In this document: positions 35,462-44,295 of the stretch, piece by piece | How the letters are laid out: each line of letters begins with the position of its first letter | Position numbering within the stretch: the stretch's first letter is position 1 | NCBI GenBank assembly: GCA_003225295.1 | Contig: QHYZ01000094.1 | Location: 1 to 47,761, forward strand | From: Acidobacteriota bacterium | GTDB taxonomy: Bacteria; Acidobacteriota; Terriglobia; Acidiferrales; UBA7541 | DNA length: 47,761 nt | Direction: 5' to 3' | Position numbers and translations under genes: made by a program | Notes under the pieces: generated by a model | Told to the model about the DNA's origin: nothing | Seen by the model: the letters and a program-made list of their open reading frames with translations, nothing else | Databases searched by the model: none

Positions 35462-36337
35462 TCAGTAGGCCTGTAAAAAGGGGTCGGGCTCCATGTGGTA
35501 TTTCTCGAGCCCCGCGCGGATGTGGTCAAAGGCTTCGTCCACGGTGTCGGCGAACTGCAGCATCTTGTACTCATCCTCGTTGATCGTTCCCCAGCGCACC
35601 ATGGCCTTCCAATTCAGGACTTCATCCCAATACTTGCGGCCGTAGATCAGGATGATGTTTTGCTTGGGAAGTTTTCCGGTCTGCAGCAGCGTCAGCATTT
35701 CCCACAGTTCGTCCATGGTCCCAAAGCCGCCCGGAAACACGATCAGGGCCTTGGCAATCTGCGCGAACCAAAGTTTGCGCATGAAAAAGTACTTGAAATT
35801 GAAGCTCAGTTCCGAGCTGATGTATGGATTCGCAAATTGCTCGTGCGGGAGCTCGATCGAAAGGCCGACCGATTTCCCGCCCGCTTCGTACGCTCCGCGA
35901 TTGGCCGCTTCCATAATTCCCGGCCCGCCGCCGGAACAAACTACAAAGCGCCGCGGCCGGGGGCCCAGCGTGAGCGACCAGGTGGTCAGCTTGTGCGAAA
36001 GTTGACGCGCTTCCTCGTAATAACGCGACATCTCCAGCAATCTTTTTGCGTGCCGCAAGGCCGCGCGGTGCTTGGCCAATTTCGCCGCGGGCATCTTCGA
36101 GGTCTTTTCATTTTTCAGCCTCGTGCATCGCGCCTTGGCGGTTTCCTGTGATTCGATGCGCGCCGAACCAAACATCACGATGGTGTCCCCGATCTCCTCT
36201 CGTTTGAGCTGCACCAGAGGGTGGATGTATTCGCCCAGGATGCGGATCGGCCGCGCCGGTGTGCTCTGCAGAAATATTGGATCTTCATGCGGCGCTTTCG
36301 GCGCGTGCTGGGGCTTCGGTTTCCGGCCATCAGACAT
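35462..36337 (-). CDS. LOG-family protein (TIGR00730 Rossmann fold)
   Basis: 291 residues. The TIGR00730/LOG Rossmann fold is marked by VVCSGGGPGIMEAANRGAYE and FPGGFGTMDELWEMLTLLQ, with the PGGxGTxxE motif intact. Members cleave nucleotide monophosphates from cytokinin or related ribosides, and a possible role in nucleotide turnover is accepted; substrate is not known. The protein is long for the family because of a charged N-terminal extension. ATG 36337 with GGGAG was chosen over the open frame to 36397. Divergent from the VWFA gene with 149 bases between. Confidence 0.87.
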   Translation of the reverse strand: MSDGRKPKPQHAPKAPHEDPIFLQSTPARPIRILGEYIHPLVQLKREEIGDTIVMFGSARIESQETAKARCTRLKNEKTSKMPAAKLAKHRAALRHAKRLLEMSRYYEEARQLSHKLTTWSLTLGPRPRRFVVCSGGGPGIMEAANRGAYEAGGKSVGLSIELPHEQFANPYISSELSFNFKYFFMRKLWFAQIAKALIVFPGGFGTMDELWEMLTLLQTGKLPKQNIILIYGRKYWDEVLNWKAMVRWGTINEDEYKMLQFADTVDEAFDHIRAGLEKYHMEPDPFLQAY

Positions 36338-36486
36338 CGGTCTTTTCTCCCGTTGCAGACGAGCCTTGATTGTAGGAATCGCCGCGGCTGGCGGCAACGT
36401 CTTCCGCTGGACATGCGTCGAATCAAGTACACTCCCCCTGGTAGCACAGGCGTTGGTTGGTCGGTGCCGGCGCCAAGGTGTAAGCG

Positions 36487-37719
36487 ATGGACGGGCTGGC
36501 GAACAATTTCATGGTGGTTTCTGGGCCAGCCTGGGCCCCCAGCCGCACACGCCCATCGAGTTTCGTCGGCCAGTGGGGCCGCTTGGTGAGCACGGCTATC
36601 GCTCTTCTGCCTCTGACTGGCATGGCGGCCCACGCGCAGGCCCCCTCTGGCCCCCTCCCTCCGAAACCCGGCGTCGAAGTCCAAGTGCCTCCCCAGGACA
36701 CGCCGGCCAAGGTCAAAGTGCAAGTCCGACTGGTGGACACGCCGGTGACCGTGCGCGATGGACATGGCGACATGGTTCACAATCTGGAGGCCCACGATTT
36801 CCAGATTACCGACAATGGCGTAGCACAGCAGATCTCCCACTTCGATCTGGGCGGCGATCCGCTCTCCATGGTGCTCCTCGTCGAGACCAGCTCGCGCATC
36901 GAACCCCTCCTCCCGCAGGTACGCAAAACCGGTATTCTATTCACGCAAACCGTGATGGGGCCAAGCGGCGAAGCCGCGGTGGTGGGTTTCAACGACGCGA
37001 TCGACAAGCTGCAGGATTTCACTGCGAACGGGGACCTCATCGAGAACACTATCGCGCATGTGGGGCCAGGAACTTCGGGCTCGAGACTTTACGATGCCAT
37101 GGCTGTAGGCGTGGAGATGCTCCAAAGCCGCCCGCAGGCGACCGCCGATAAACCCGGGCGCCGACGCGTGCTGATGATTCTGTCCGAAGCCACCGATGCC
37201 GGCAGCGAAGCAAAGCTGGGCGAAGTCCTGCGGCAGGCGCAGCTGGCTAACGTAACGATTTACAGCATCGGCCTTTCCACCACTCGCGCCGAGCTACAAG
37301 CCAAGCCGAAAGACACGCGGCCAAAAATCACGCCGCCCGGGACGTTCCCGCTTCCTCCGCAGCCCGGCACCCCGCAAACGCCCACCAGTGAGGAAAACCG
37401 CTACGGAAATATCGACCTGATGGCGGCGGCCGTGTGGGTCGTCGAGCACATCCACGATCAAGTGAAAGACCACGCGCTCGAAGTCGCCGCCACCGCTACC
37501 GGAGGTGCGCACCTCGCTACCTTTAAGGACCGTTCCATCGAAAAAGCCATCGACGAAATTGGCGGCGAGCTGCACTCGCAATACACCATTAGTTACACCC
37601 CGACCGGCTCGGACGCAACTGGCTACCATGAAATCAAAGTGAATGTCGTTCGCAATGACGCCAAAAACCTGAAGGTCCGCGCCCGCCCGGGGTACTACCT
37701 GGCCTCCCCGGAAAGCTAG
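36487..37719 (+). CDS. Exported VWFA-related protein (acidobacterial type, TIGR03436)
   Basis: 410 residues. Signal-like helix LVSTAIALLPLTGMAAHAQA after a 30-residue N-terminal extension; then KVQVRLVDTPVTVRDGHGD and the Ig-like opening (VHNLEAHDFQITDNGVAQQI), typical of the acidobacterial VWFA family. The von Willebrand domain follows: LSMVLLVETSSRIEPLLPQV, AAVVGFNDAIDKL, LYDAMAVGVEML, RRRVLMILSEATDAGSEA, and the tail GELHSQYTISYTP with VNVVRNDAKNLKVRARPGYY. The MIDAS is weak: the usual DxSxS reads ETSSR. AAGGTG precedes ATG 36487. Thought to act at the cell surface; role unknown. Confidence 0.9.
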   Translation: MDGLANNFMVVSGPAWAPSRTRPSSFVGQWGRLVSTAIALLPLTGMAAHAQAPSGPLPPKPGVEVQVPPQDTPAKVKVQVRLVDTPVTVRDGHGDMVHNLEAHDFQITDNGVAQQISHFDLGGDPLSMVLLVETSSRIEPLLPQVRKTGILFTQTVMGPSGEAAVVGFNDAIDKLQDFTANGDLIENTIAHVGPGTSGSRLYDAMAVGVEMLQSRPQATADKPGRRRVLMILSEATDAGSEAKLGEVLRQAQLANVTIYSIGLSTTRAELQAKPKDTRPKITPPGTFPLPPQPGTPQTPTSEENRYGNIDLMAAAVWVVEHIHDQVKDHALEVAATATGGAHLATFKDRSIEKAIDEIGGELHSQYTISYTPTGSDATGYHEIKVNVVRNDAKNLKVRARPGYYLASPES

Positions 37720-37730
37720 TCTGCTTTAAT

Positions 37731-38105
37731 TTAAACGATCTGCTTCCAGAAGTTGGCCTCCCGCGAGGCCAGCAGGGCGTCCTTGCGCGCGTTCCAGCGC
37801 AAAAAATGCCGCGTCTGCGTATGCTCGGTGTGGGCCTCGCGGCTGGCCCAAACTTCGTGTAGCAGGTGCGCGACGGGCGTATCGATGGAGCGATGAAGAT
37901 TGTAGGTGAGGCAGCCCGCTTCTCTGCGCGACGGGCTGACCAGCGCGCGCAGTTCCGCTTCGAGCAAGGTCTCTTGCCCTTCGCGCGCGCGCAGGATAAC
38001 GATTAGCGTCACGGCGTTTTTCGGAAGCTTCCTGCCAGCCGCCCCGCGTGTTTTCCGCCCGCTGCGTTTGGGTTTTCTCGCTCTTCTCGGCTTGCGCTTG
38101 GCCAT
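37731..38105 (-). CDS. Antibiotic biosynthesis monooxygenase-like (ABM) protein
   Basis: 124 residues. After a basic, Arg/Lys-rich N-terminus (MAKRKPRRARKPKRSGRKTR) comes an ABM fold: VTLIVILRAREGQETLLEAE, SPSRREAGCLTYNLHRSIDT and LLHEVWASREAHTEHTQTRH with the His typical of these dimeric enzymes. Relatives oxygenate aromatic or haem substrates without cofactor, or act as a putative quinol monooxygenase. Convergent with the VWFA gene (12 bases apart). Confidence 0.85.
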   Translation of the reverse strand: MAKRKPRRARKPKRSGRKTRGAAGRKLPKNAVTLIVILRAREGQETLLEAELRALVSPSRREAGCLTYNLHRSIDTPVAHLLHEVWASREAHTEHTQTRHFLRWNARKDALLASREANFWKQIV

Positions 38106-38544
38106 AATGGCCGGGATTTTAACCTAAAGCGCCGCAGGTGCAAGCCCTTCTCGCGCCGTCTGCCGCCCCCCCGACGTCTTTGTCCCGGCTCCCTAGCCCG
38201 GGCATAAAAATGCCGGGGCTTTACGGTCTTCATGGTAAATCGATCAAGTTTCCGGCGGGGGCCGTCTGCCGCTTTTTCTTTCGCTAAGATGGCCACAGTT
38301 ATGAACGCTGGCCGGACGCCAAAGGGGGCTGCCTTCACTGTGGGCTTGTAGGTGAATCCACCAAACTCCCGCCGATTGTTGGCAAGCCTTAATGTGAGAT
38401 CAATAGAATGCAAACCGAGCCGCCTGAAAGACGCTGACGTCGCTGGTGGTGGCAACCGGTTGTGTCGAACGCAGGAGAAGCGTACCGTGCATAAGAGCGT
38501 TTTGTTTGGCTTCCTCGGGGGAAGTCAGCTGAGAGGAAATCTAA
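38106..38544. other. Intergenic leader before the beta-propeller gene
   Basis: 440 bases with no gene. GCCCGGGCAT (38196-38205) pairs with ATGCCGGGGC (38210-38219) at nine of ten positions with an AAAA loop. Bases 38390-38500 are GC-rich and contain several short complementary stretches; I could not assign a riboswitch family. Confidence 0.35.
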
Positions 38545-39645
38545 ATGGAACTTCGCAGGGTCTGGAAAACAATGACTGGTTGCGTGGGTGCATTTTTGCT
38601 ACTGGGTCTTTGTGCCGCGGCGCAGACACCCTCCAAGGTGCTATTGGTCCTGGAGAAAAATGGAACTCAGCTCGACATTATCGATCCCTTGAGCTTGAAA
38701 ACCGTGGCGAAGGTGCCGGCGGGGCAGGACCCACACGAGGTGATTGCTTCCGATGACGGCAAGCTGGCTTACATTACGAACTATGGTGGGGCGCAAAGCT
38801 CACTGCATATGATCTCTGTGGTCGATCTGGTGGCCCAGAAGGCGCTGGCCCCTATTGACCTGGTGGCGCTCCACGGAGCGCATGGACTGGACTTCGTGGG
38901 TGGCGAACTTTACTTCACCGCGGAGACCAGCAAGGTGATCGGGCGTTACAATCCTTCGACGAAGGAAATCGACTGGGTTATGGGCACCGGCCAGGACAGG
39001 ACGCACATGGTCTGGGTGGCCCCGAGTCTGGACAAGATTGTGACTTCGAACGTCAGCTCCGCGACGATCAGCATTATCGAATTGGTTTTGCAGCCGAACA
39101 GAGGATTTGGGCCGCCGCCGGGCGGAACGCCGCCAGCTGGACCACCGCCGGGGAGCGGCAACCAGAAATCGTGGGAAGTGACGAACGTTCCGGTGGGCCG
39201 GGGCTCCGAGGGATTCGATGTCTCGCCTGACGGCAAGGAGATATGGACGGGCAACGCACAAGACGGCACGGTGAGCGTGATTGACTTCGCCAGTAAGAAA
39301 GCAGTTCAGACCGTGCCGATTTCGGCGAAGGGGGCGAACCGGCTGAAGTTCACGCCGGACGGAAAGCTGGTGCTGGTTTCTGGTTTGGGAATGTTTGGAC
39401 CTGGCGCGGCACCCTCCGCAGCTAATCTTGTCGTGCTGGATGCTGCGAGCCGTAAGGAAGTGAAGCAGTTGAGTCTGGGCGGAGGCGCGGCCGGAATTCT
39501 TATGGACCCGGACGGTTCCCGCGCATTCGTGGCAGTAAGCGGCGGGAACAAGGTGGCCATCGTGGATTTGAAGAACCTCTCCGTAACAGGAGAAATCGCG
39601 CCATTGGGACAGCCCGACGGCATGGCTTGGGCCGTGCGGAAATAG
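38545..39645 (+). CDS. Exported YVTN-type beta-propeller protein
   Basis: 366 residues. Signal (GAFLLLGLCAAAQT) then repeated blades: VLLVLEKNGTQLDIIDPLSL, IASDDGKLAYITNYGGAQ, NIWTGNAQDGTVSVIDFASK-type blade at residues 230-250 and MDPDGSRAFVAVSGGNKVAI at the end. A Pro/Gly-rich linker (GFGPPPGGTPPAGPPPGSGN) in residues 190-210 separates the two halves of the propeller. AGAGGA precedes ATG 38545. Such propellers bind ligands or act as periplasmic scaffolds; a paralogous one follows, 104 bases downstream. Confidence 0.85.
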   Translation: MELRRVWKTMTGCVGAFLLLGLCAAAQTPSKVLLVLEKNGTQLDIIDPLSLKTVAKVPAGQDPHEVIASDDGKLAYITNYGGAQSSLHMISVVDLVAQKALAPIDLVALHGAHGLDFVGGELYFTAETSKVIGRYNPSTKEIDWVMGTGQDRTHMVWVAPSLDKIVTSNVSSATISIIELVLQPNRGFGPPPGGTPPAGPPPGSGNQKSWEVTNVPVGRGSEGFDVSPDGKEIWTGNAQDGTVSVIDFASKKAVQTVPISAKGANRLKFTPDGKLVLVSGLGMFGPGAAPSAANLVVLDAASRKEVKQLSLGGGAAGILMDPDGSRAFVAVSGGNKVAIVDLKNLSVTGEIAPLGQPDGMAWAVRK

Positions 39646-39749
39646 AACGCGCCTGCCGGACATTCACTCGGAACTTGACTCTCGGAGTTGCTCCCGCTAA
39701 CGTCGGGCAACCGTCCAGGAACGCGGGCCCATTAGGGAGCGTGACTGCC

Positions 39750-40739
39750 ATGAAGAGCTACTGCGTCTTGAGCTGTCTGCTCGCGCTGCCGCTCGCAGCG
39801 AACACGGTACGCATCTACCAGACAAACAGCGCCGGCGACGCAGTTGACATCATCGACGCGGCGACGAACACAGTCGTGTTGCAGGTCAAGGACATCGAGG
39901 TACCCCATGGAGTCGCCTTCTCTCCCGATGGATCCCGAGCCTACATAAGCTGTGAGGCCGAAAACACGCTATGGGCGACAGACACAAAGACGGGAAAACT
40001 TCTCGGCAAGACCTCTCTCAGCGGACATCCCAACAACATCGCCATTTCCAAGGATGGACGACGGGTGTTTGTGGGCATCGTGGCCGCTCCGGGAGCGGTT
40101 GAAGTTGTGGACACCGCCTCCCTAAAGAGCATCAAGAGCGTCGCCGTGAGAGGCGGCGTACACAATACGTATGTGACCCCAGACGGCAAATTCGTAGTTG
40201 CAGGTTCAGTCGTCGGAAGGATTCTGACCGTAATTGATGCACAGTCTTTACAGCCTGTCTGGGAGCTGCCATTCGACAGCGGAGTACGCCCCATGGCCTT
40301 CGAAGCTGGTAACGACGGTTCGACAAGTCGAATCTTCGTCCAGCTTTCCGGTCTTCACGGGTTTGCGGTGGTGAACTTTAAGACCCATGAAGTAGTGGCT
40401 CGGATTAAAATGCCCGATGAACCCACAGGCGGAACAGCTCAGGCAGGTGCTCCGTCCCACGGCATCGGCGTCTCTCCAGATGGAAAGACGCTGTGGGTCA
40501 ACAGCTCGATTGCGAATGCTGTCTTTGTATACTCTCTCCCCGATCTAAAGGTGTTGGGATACGTTCGCGCCGGAGAGGTACCAGACTGGCTCACGTTCAC
40601 CCCCGACGGCACGAAACTTTACGTTGCCAACTCTGGGTCGAATTCGGTGTCAGTCATCGACACGGCGACACGAAAACAAGTGGCCGTCATCCCAGTGGGT
40701 GAAGTTCCCAAGCGCAACGGTACAGTGGTGATTCCTTAG
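39750..40739 (+). CDS. Exported YVTN-type beta-propeller protein
   Basis: 329 residues. Signal (MKSYCVLSCLLALPLAA) then blades VRIYQTNSAGDAVDIIDAAT, GVAFSPDGSRAYISCEAENT, NIAISKDGRRVFVGIVAAPG, NTYVTPDGKFVVAGSVVGRI, GIGVSPDGKTLWVNSSIANA and FTPDGTKLYVANSGSNSVSV. Seven blades of about 40-45 residues fit. ATG 39750 with GGGAG eleven bases before was chosen over earlier starts without signal. Probably cotranscribed with the previous propeller, and convergent with the cytochrome-like gene. Confidence 0.87.
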   Translation: MKSYCVLSCLLALPLAANTVRIYQTNSAGDAVDIIDAATNTVVLQVKDIEVPHGVAFSPDGSRAYISCEAENTLWATDTKTGKLLGKTSLSGHPNNIAISKDGRRVFVGIVAAPGAVEVVDTASLKSIKSVAVRGGVHNTYVTPDGKFVVAGSVVGRILTVIDAQSLQPVWELPFDSGVRPMAFEAGNDGSTSRIFVQLSGLHGFAVVNFKTHEVVARIKMPDEPTGGTAQAGAPSHGIGVSPDGKTLWVNSSIANAVFVYSLPDLKVLGYVRAGEVPDWLTFTPDGTKLYVANSGSNSVSVIDTATRKQVAVIPVGEVPKRNGTVVIP

Positions 40740-40745
40740 ATTCTC

Positions 40746-41267
40746 TTAGGGCGTTGTCGAGGCGTGTATTTTGGCGTTGCGGACCCAATCCGCCAAGGCC
40801 CGCCAATCGGGGTCATCTTGAGATGTGAATTGTCTGCCCCCGCTATGGAAAGCGTCGCCACCGGCCTTCGGTGAGAGTGGGTGCAGCAGAAGGCGGCTCG
40901 AGGTCGGATCGCCAGGAGTTACGAGCCGGCAGACAATCTCGAAATTGCGCCGCGATTGCTCCTCGGTCCAAGTGAGGCTCCCGGCCGGCAGAGGTTGCAA
41001 CCGGAAGGCATTATTGCTCCCCGCATGGCACACGACACAGCGAGCGTGGCCAGGACGCTTTTTCAAAAAGATCGGCTCGACGCGCGCTCTGTAATACTCG
41101 AAGTCAAGAGACGGAGTCGGTGACTGTCCTGCCGCGGAGGAAGCCGCCGTTTGCAGAAAAAGGACGATCACGGCTAGTTTTGCGAGTGGTGCCAAGGTTA
41201 CAAGCACAGGCCGCATTCTTTTGCGTTCCAGCAAGCCTTCAAACTCAAAATCGAAGTGACACTTCAT
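40746..41267 (-). CDS. Exported cytochrome c-like protein, one heme
   Basis: 173 residues. An N-terminal signal or membrane segment (LAKLAVIVLFLQTAASSAAG) follows a longer cytosolic start. The heme-binding motif CVVCHAGSN (C77-C80-H81) is in the mature domain, and FEYYRARVEPIFLKKRPGH before it is the opening of planctomycete-type cytochrome c domains, as in oxidoreductase-linked modules. ATG 41267 with AAGGTGG was selected over the ATG at 41216. Only one CxxCH. Convergent with the second propeller (6 bases apart). Confidence 0.8.
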   Translation of the reverse strand: MKCHFDFEFEGLLERKRMRPVLVTLAPLAKLAVIVLFLQTAASSAAGQSPTPSLDFEYYRARVEPIFLKKRPGHARCVVCHAGSNNAFRLQPLPAGSLTWTEEQSRRNFEIVCRLVTPGDPTSSRLLLHPLSPKAGGDAFHSGGRQFTSQDDPDWRALADWVRNAKIHASTTP

Positions 41268-41719
41268 TTTTGCCACCTTATAACACCTAGCGATTCGTGT
41301 ATCGTAGCAAATCTCGCCGCCTGGATAGCGTCCCCGCGGTTCGACCCGCCTGCAAACTCCTTTTTTCTTAGCGTTTCTTTCGTGGCACCGCCGGAGCTCT
41401 GCCAGCATCCTGCTTGGGCGCAACGCCTGATAACCCGCTGACCGGAAAGGTGCCGATCAGGGATTCCAAGTGTCCGGTAATGGAATGTCCGCCGCGACCT
41501 GGAACTAATCCTCCGCTTCCCACGCCCGATGATCTTGCTGTCGGGCCAGACGGCAACGTGTATTTCCTCGAACCCGCCATGAATGTTGTGGTGCAATTGT
41601 TTAAAGACTGGGTAGGCGCTGCTGTATTCTTCTTTATTCCAGGTCTGCTTTCCACTCGCGGGCAACGCAGGATGTGTGGAGCGAGTCTAAGTGCGGCAGA
41701 GAAGCACGGAGGTAGCACG
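41268..41719. other. Intergenic region with remnant of an NHL-type repeat protein
   Basis: 452 bases, divergent promoters. The plus frame from 41519 to 41611 reads TPDDLAVGPDGNVYFLEPAM and NVVVQLFKDW, which resembles one NHL/SMP-30-type blade (DLAVGPDGNVYF), and is preceded by a Pro-rich piece. It is in frame with the following gene but separated by non-conserved sequence. It may be a decayed gene end. Otherwise nothing seen. Confidence 0.4.
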
Positions 41720-43213
41720 ATGAGCCGGTGGGGCCGTCTCCGTTGCGGTATTATCGCCAGATTCCTCGCTCTGTTCTGTGTGGCCGCGTTCACGCCACGG
41801 GCGAAGGTCCAGTCGCAAGAGGTCATGATTCGAGGCACCGGGCAAATGGTGCCAGTGTGCAAGCTAACTGATCTCGATTCGAACGTCAGTTTTTTCAGCG
41901 CCGACACCGACTTCATCGTGGCTTTCAATCTGCACAACATTTCCGAAAGTCCATGTGTCCCGCAGCCTTCCGTTGCTTTTCCTCAGTTTGATCAGGAGCA
42001 AGTTCGGGAGGCAAGGCCGTTCGGCCTTTGCACGGATTGCGAGGACCGCCTGCCGAATGGGCAATACCGCGTGCATGATCCCGTGGTTCTGAATCCCGGT
42101 GAGATCGGGCACCAGACGTATCGATGGAAGACGGTAGCGCCAGCCGAGACGGTCAAATGCTTGCACCTTCGCGCACTGTTCACTCCTGTCTTAGTCGTCG
42201 CGCCAACACTGTTCAAACAGGTGTGTTCGGAAATCGCCGTCAGCCGAACCTATGCCGGCGCATTTGTGCCGCCTGCACCAAAGGACGAACCGCATACCGA
42301 CGAAGCGCAGAGGAGCGAGCTCTTCGTTCTGTCTTCCCGCAAGCCGCGCTACTACCAGGATGAAATGTTCACCCTGCACGTCGGCCTCGTAAATTCTGTT
42401 GCTGGTTCACCCTCCAGCGAGGAATGCCCCACACTCTTCCTGCGCGAAAGGTCGCCGGACGGCGCCACTCGTTTTGATGAAGTGCCGCCGAGCGGGTTTA
42501 AGACCTGCAGGTCCTTTTCGCTCGGCGCGGACCGGAATGCGGATTGGCAATCCGGTTTTGAAGTGGACTCGGGCGTGCGCAGCAGATGGACGGGCATCGG
42601 TGAACACAACTTTGAGCTTTTCCAACCCGTCCACTCTTCCCGTGATGACAGAATTCAGTTCGTTCGCTCGAACAAATTGACGGTACAAATCGACGACCCA
42701 GCGCTTATCCCACGCAAATGGCAGGGAAAGGTCAAGGGCGTCGGCGTGGATGTGACCTTGGACAAGGACGCCTACCAACTTGGCGAAGATGTGCCGCTTC
42801 ACATCGCCATCGAGAATTTCGACGCTCCAGTGCCGATCTACGCTATCGACCCCGTGTGGGATCCTTACCCGGCCATTGGTATCGAAGTTCGCGACGCTGC
42901 AGGGCGCCTTTTGCCGGAAAACGAAAGGTCTTCAAATGAAATGCTTTGGATGGGGCACGGACGCGGCCCTGTGGCCTATCCCGCCGGCAACGTCGTAACC
43001 ATAGAGCGCACCTTGGCGGGCCAAGGCTGGTTGCCGAATCGACCCGCCGTTTACACCGTGGTAGTTACTTGGTGCCCTCTCGATGGGACGCACTTTGAAC
43101 CTGGTCCAGGACTTCCACGGAAGGACGACATCAAAACCTATGCGACGGTTCAGGCCGCGGCAACTTTCCGCATCGTCGGCGAACCATCACCCGCCTCCCA
43201 CTGGGAGCCTTAA
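41720..43213 (+). CDS. Exported hypothetical protein, 497 residues
   Basis: Signal segment (CGIIARFLALFCVAAFT) followed by Ig-like beta-rich regions. Landmarks: MVPVCKLTDLDSNVSFF, ESPCVPQPSVAFPQF, LCTDCEDRLPNGQYRVHDPV, VLNPGEIGHQTYRWKTVAP, then a second half with KGVGVDVTLDKDAYQLGEDV and PLHIAIENFDAPVPIYAIDP, which looks like an MG2-type strand pattern. Eight or so Cys residues in the mature part suggest disulfides and periplasmic or extracellular location. ATG 41720 with GGAGG eight bases before was selected; the frame is open for 102 codons upstream. Function unknown. Confidence 0.7.
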   Translation: MSRWGRLRCGIIARFLALFCVAAFTPRAKVQSQEVMIRGTGQMVPVCKLTDLDSNVSFFSADTDFIVAFNLHNISESPCVPQPSVAFPQFDQEQVREARPFGLCTDCEDRLPNGQYRVHDPVVLNPGEIGHQTYRWKTVAPAETVKCLHLRALFTPVLVVAPTLFKQVCSEIAVSRTYAGAFVPPAPKDEPHTDEAQRSELFVLSSRKPRYYQDEMFTLHVGLVNSVAGSPSSEECPTLFLRERSPDGATRFDEVPPSGFKTCRSFSLGADRNADWQSGFEVDSGVRSRWTGIGEHNFELFQPVHSSRDDRIQFVRSNKLTVQIDDPALIPRKWQGKVKGVGVDVTLDKDAYQLGEDVPLHIAIENFDAPVPIYAIDPVWDPYPAIGIEVRDAAGRLLPENERSSNEMLWMGHGRGPVAYPAGNVVTIERTLAGQGWLPNRPAVYTVVVTWCPLDGTHFEPGPGLPRKDDIKTYATVQAAATFRIVGEPSPASHWEP

Positions 43214-43396
43214 CTGTGCGCGATTAACGCGGTATCGCCGAGGTTCATTTTCTCGGGCGGAACTCTGCCGATTTCACGCTCAGGATTTCTCGTCCCCGGA
43301 TTCGTCGGCAGAAGCACCATCCGCAGGTTTATTCCCCTTATCATTTCCGAAAAGAGTGAGGGCTTTCTTATCAGGACTTGGCGATAGGTGTTGGAA

Positions 43397-43573
43397 CTAT
43401 TTGACGAATCGGCTGGATCGCATAAGTACGTGAAACCGTTCGCGCAGGTATGTGCTGTCGGCCCACCAAATACCCAAAAACAGGATACAAACAAATATCG
43501 TGAGATGGATGACCTCGACTCCAAGATGATTCAAAGTCCAATGCTCTCTCTGCTGATAAAAAAATATTCCCAT
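43397..43573 (-). CDS. Small membrane protein, overlaps preceding gene
   Basis: 58 residues from ATG 43573 to TAG 43397. The product MGIFFYQQREHWTLNHL then VIHLTIFVCILFLGIWW (one membrane helix) and a basic tail (STYLRERFHVLMRSSRFVK) looks like a single-span membrane protein. It overlaps the end of the gene at 43531 by 43 bases in another frame. There is no good Shine-Dalgarno, so coupling is assumed. Short enough to be missed by usual cutoffs. Confidence 0.4.
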   Translation of the reverse strand: MGIFFYQQREHWTLNHLGVEVIHLTIFVCILFLGIWWADSTYLRERFHVLMRSSRFVK

Positions 43574-43881
43574 TCTTTCATTTTAGCAGCGCCTAGGAGG
43601 AGAACGGGCGCGCCAGATAACACGATTATGTAGTTCGCAAGGGAAAGTTTACGAAATGCGTTCCGCCATACAAGCAGTCCGTACGCTGCGAAGAAGGCCC
43701 CTATCACAATTGCGGCACGGGGAATTGGGTTGGTCATACCATGCCTCTCGCTCAACGGATGGAGACTAAAAAGACCTGGCGCTCTGAACCAGATAAGGCC
43801 CCATAGGAACAGAAAAACACCAGTTCCGAATAGTTTTTTCCCGTGATAAGCCTGAGCGTCAGCCTGATAGTTTGTTGTCAT
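43531..43881 (-). CDS. Three-helix membrane protein, hypothetical
   Basis: 116 residues. Helices: LFGTGVFLFLWGLIWFRAPG, AAIVIGAFFAAYGLLVWRNA and LANYIIVLSGAPVLLLGAAK. Short N- and C-termini. No motif was recognised. The ribosome-binding site is weak. Probably forms an operon with the overlapping 58-residue protein. Confidence 0.65.
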   Translation of the reverse strand: MTTNYQADAQAYHGKKLFGTGVFLFLWGLIWFRAPGLFSLHPLSERHGMTNPIPRAAIVIGAFFAAYGLLVWRNAFRKLSLANYIIVLSGAPVLLLGAAKMKEWEYFFISRESIGL

Positions 43882-44295
43882 TTCGCCAAGTCCGCGGTTT
43901 CTTCCAGGCCAAACTGGAAGCCTCCTAGCAGCTAGAGCGATTCAGGGGCGTGCAGACAATTGTGACTCCCGAATCAAAGGATCAGCCATAGCGCGGAAGT
44001 ACCACGATAGCGGAAGACACAACTCGTCCCAACGGGCCTCACCCACCCCAAGACTGCAAGGCTCTGGCGGCCCTTCGCAATTGCGGTCGCATCCGGATGC
44101 CGCCTTCCGCTGGTAGGACGGCGTCGGCATCGCAACGTGTTAGATTTCGGAGCTGAACCTTCACGGCCTGCTTCCTTGCTGTCTACGCTTCGCACCCACC
44201 AGTCACCCGGTGAATGGCAAGACTCGTTGGTTCGCCAGATTCCAGGAAATTCTTCCCTCCACTACCTGGCGGTCTCACACCGTGCTCGGGCAGCT
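43882..44295. other. Intergenic region, nothing recognised
   Basis: About 410 bases without a supported gene. Short open frames exist on the minus strand but lack ribosome-binding sites and similarity. No hairpin terminator was noticed. Confidence 0.4.

Noticed and set aside
38380-38490. Possible riboswitch upstream of the beta-propeller gene
   Set aside because: Contains CAAACC and GAAA pieces that recall the cyclic-di-GMP-I motif, but the conserved order and the GGGACGCAAAGCC part are missing.
43210-43524. 104-codon minus-strand frame
   Set aside because: Overlaps the better-supported 58-residue membrane frame, has no membrane helix of its own and no ribosome-binding site.
43942-44195. 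Minus-strand frames of 62 and 73 codons in the gap
   Set aside because: No ribosome-binding site and no recognisable motif; the two frames overlap and neither looks like a conserved protein.
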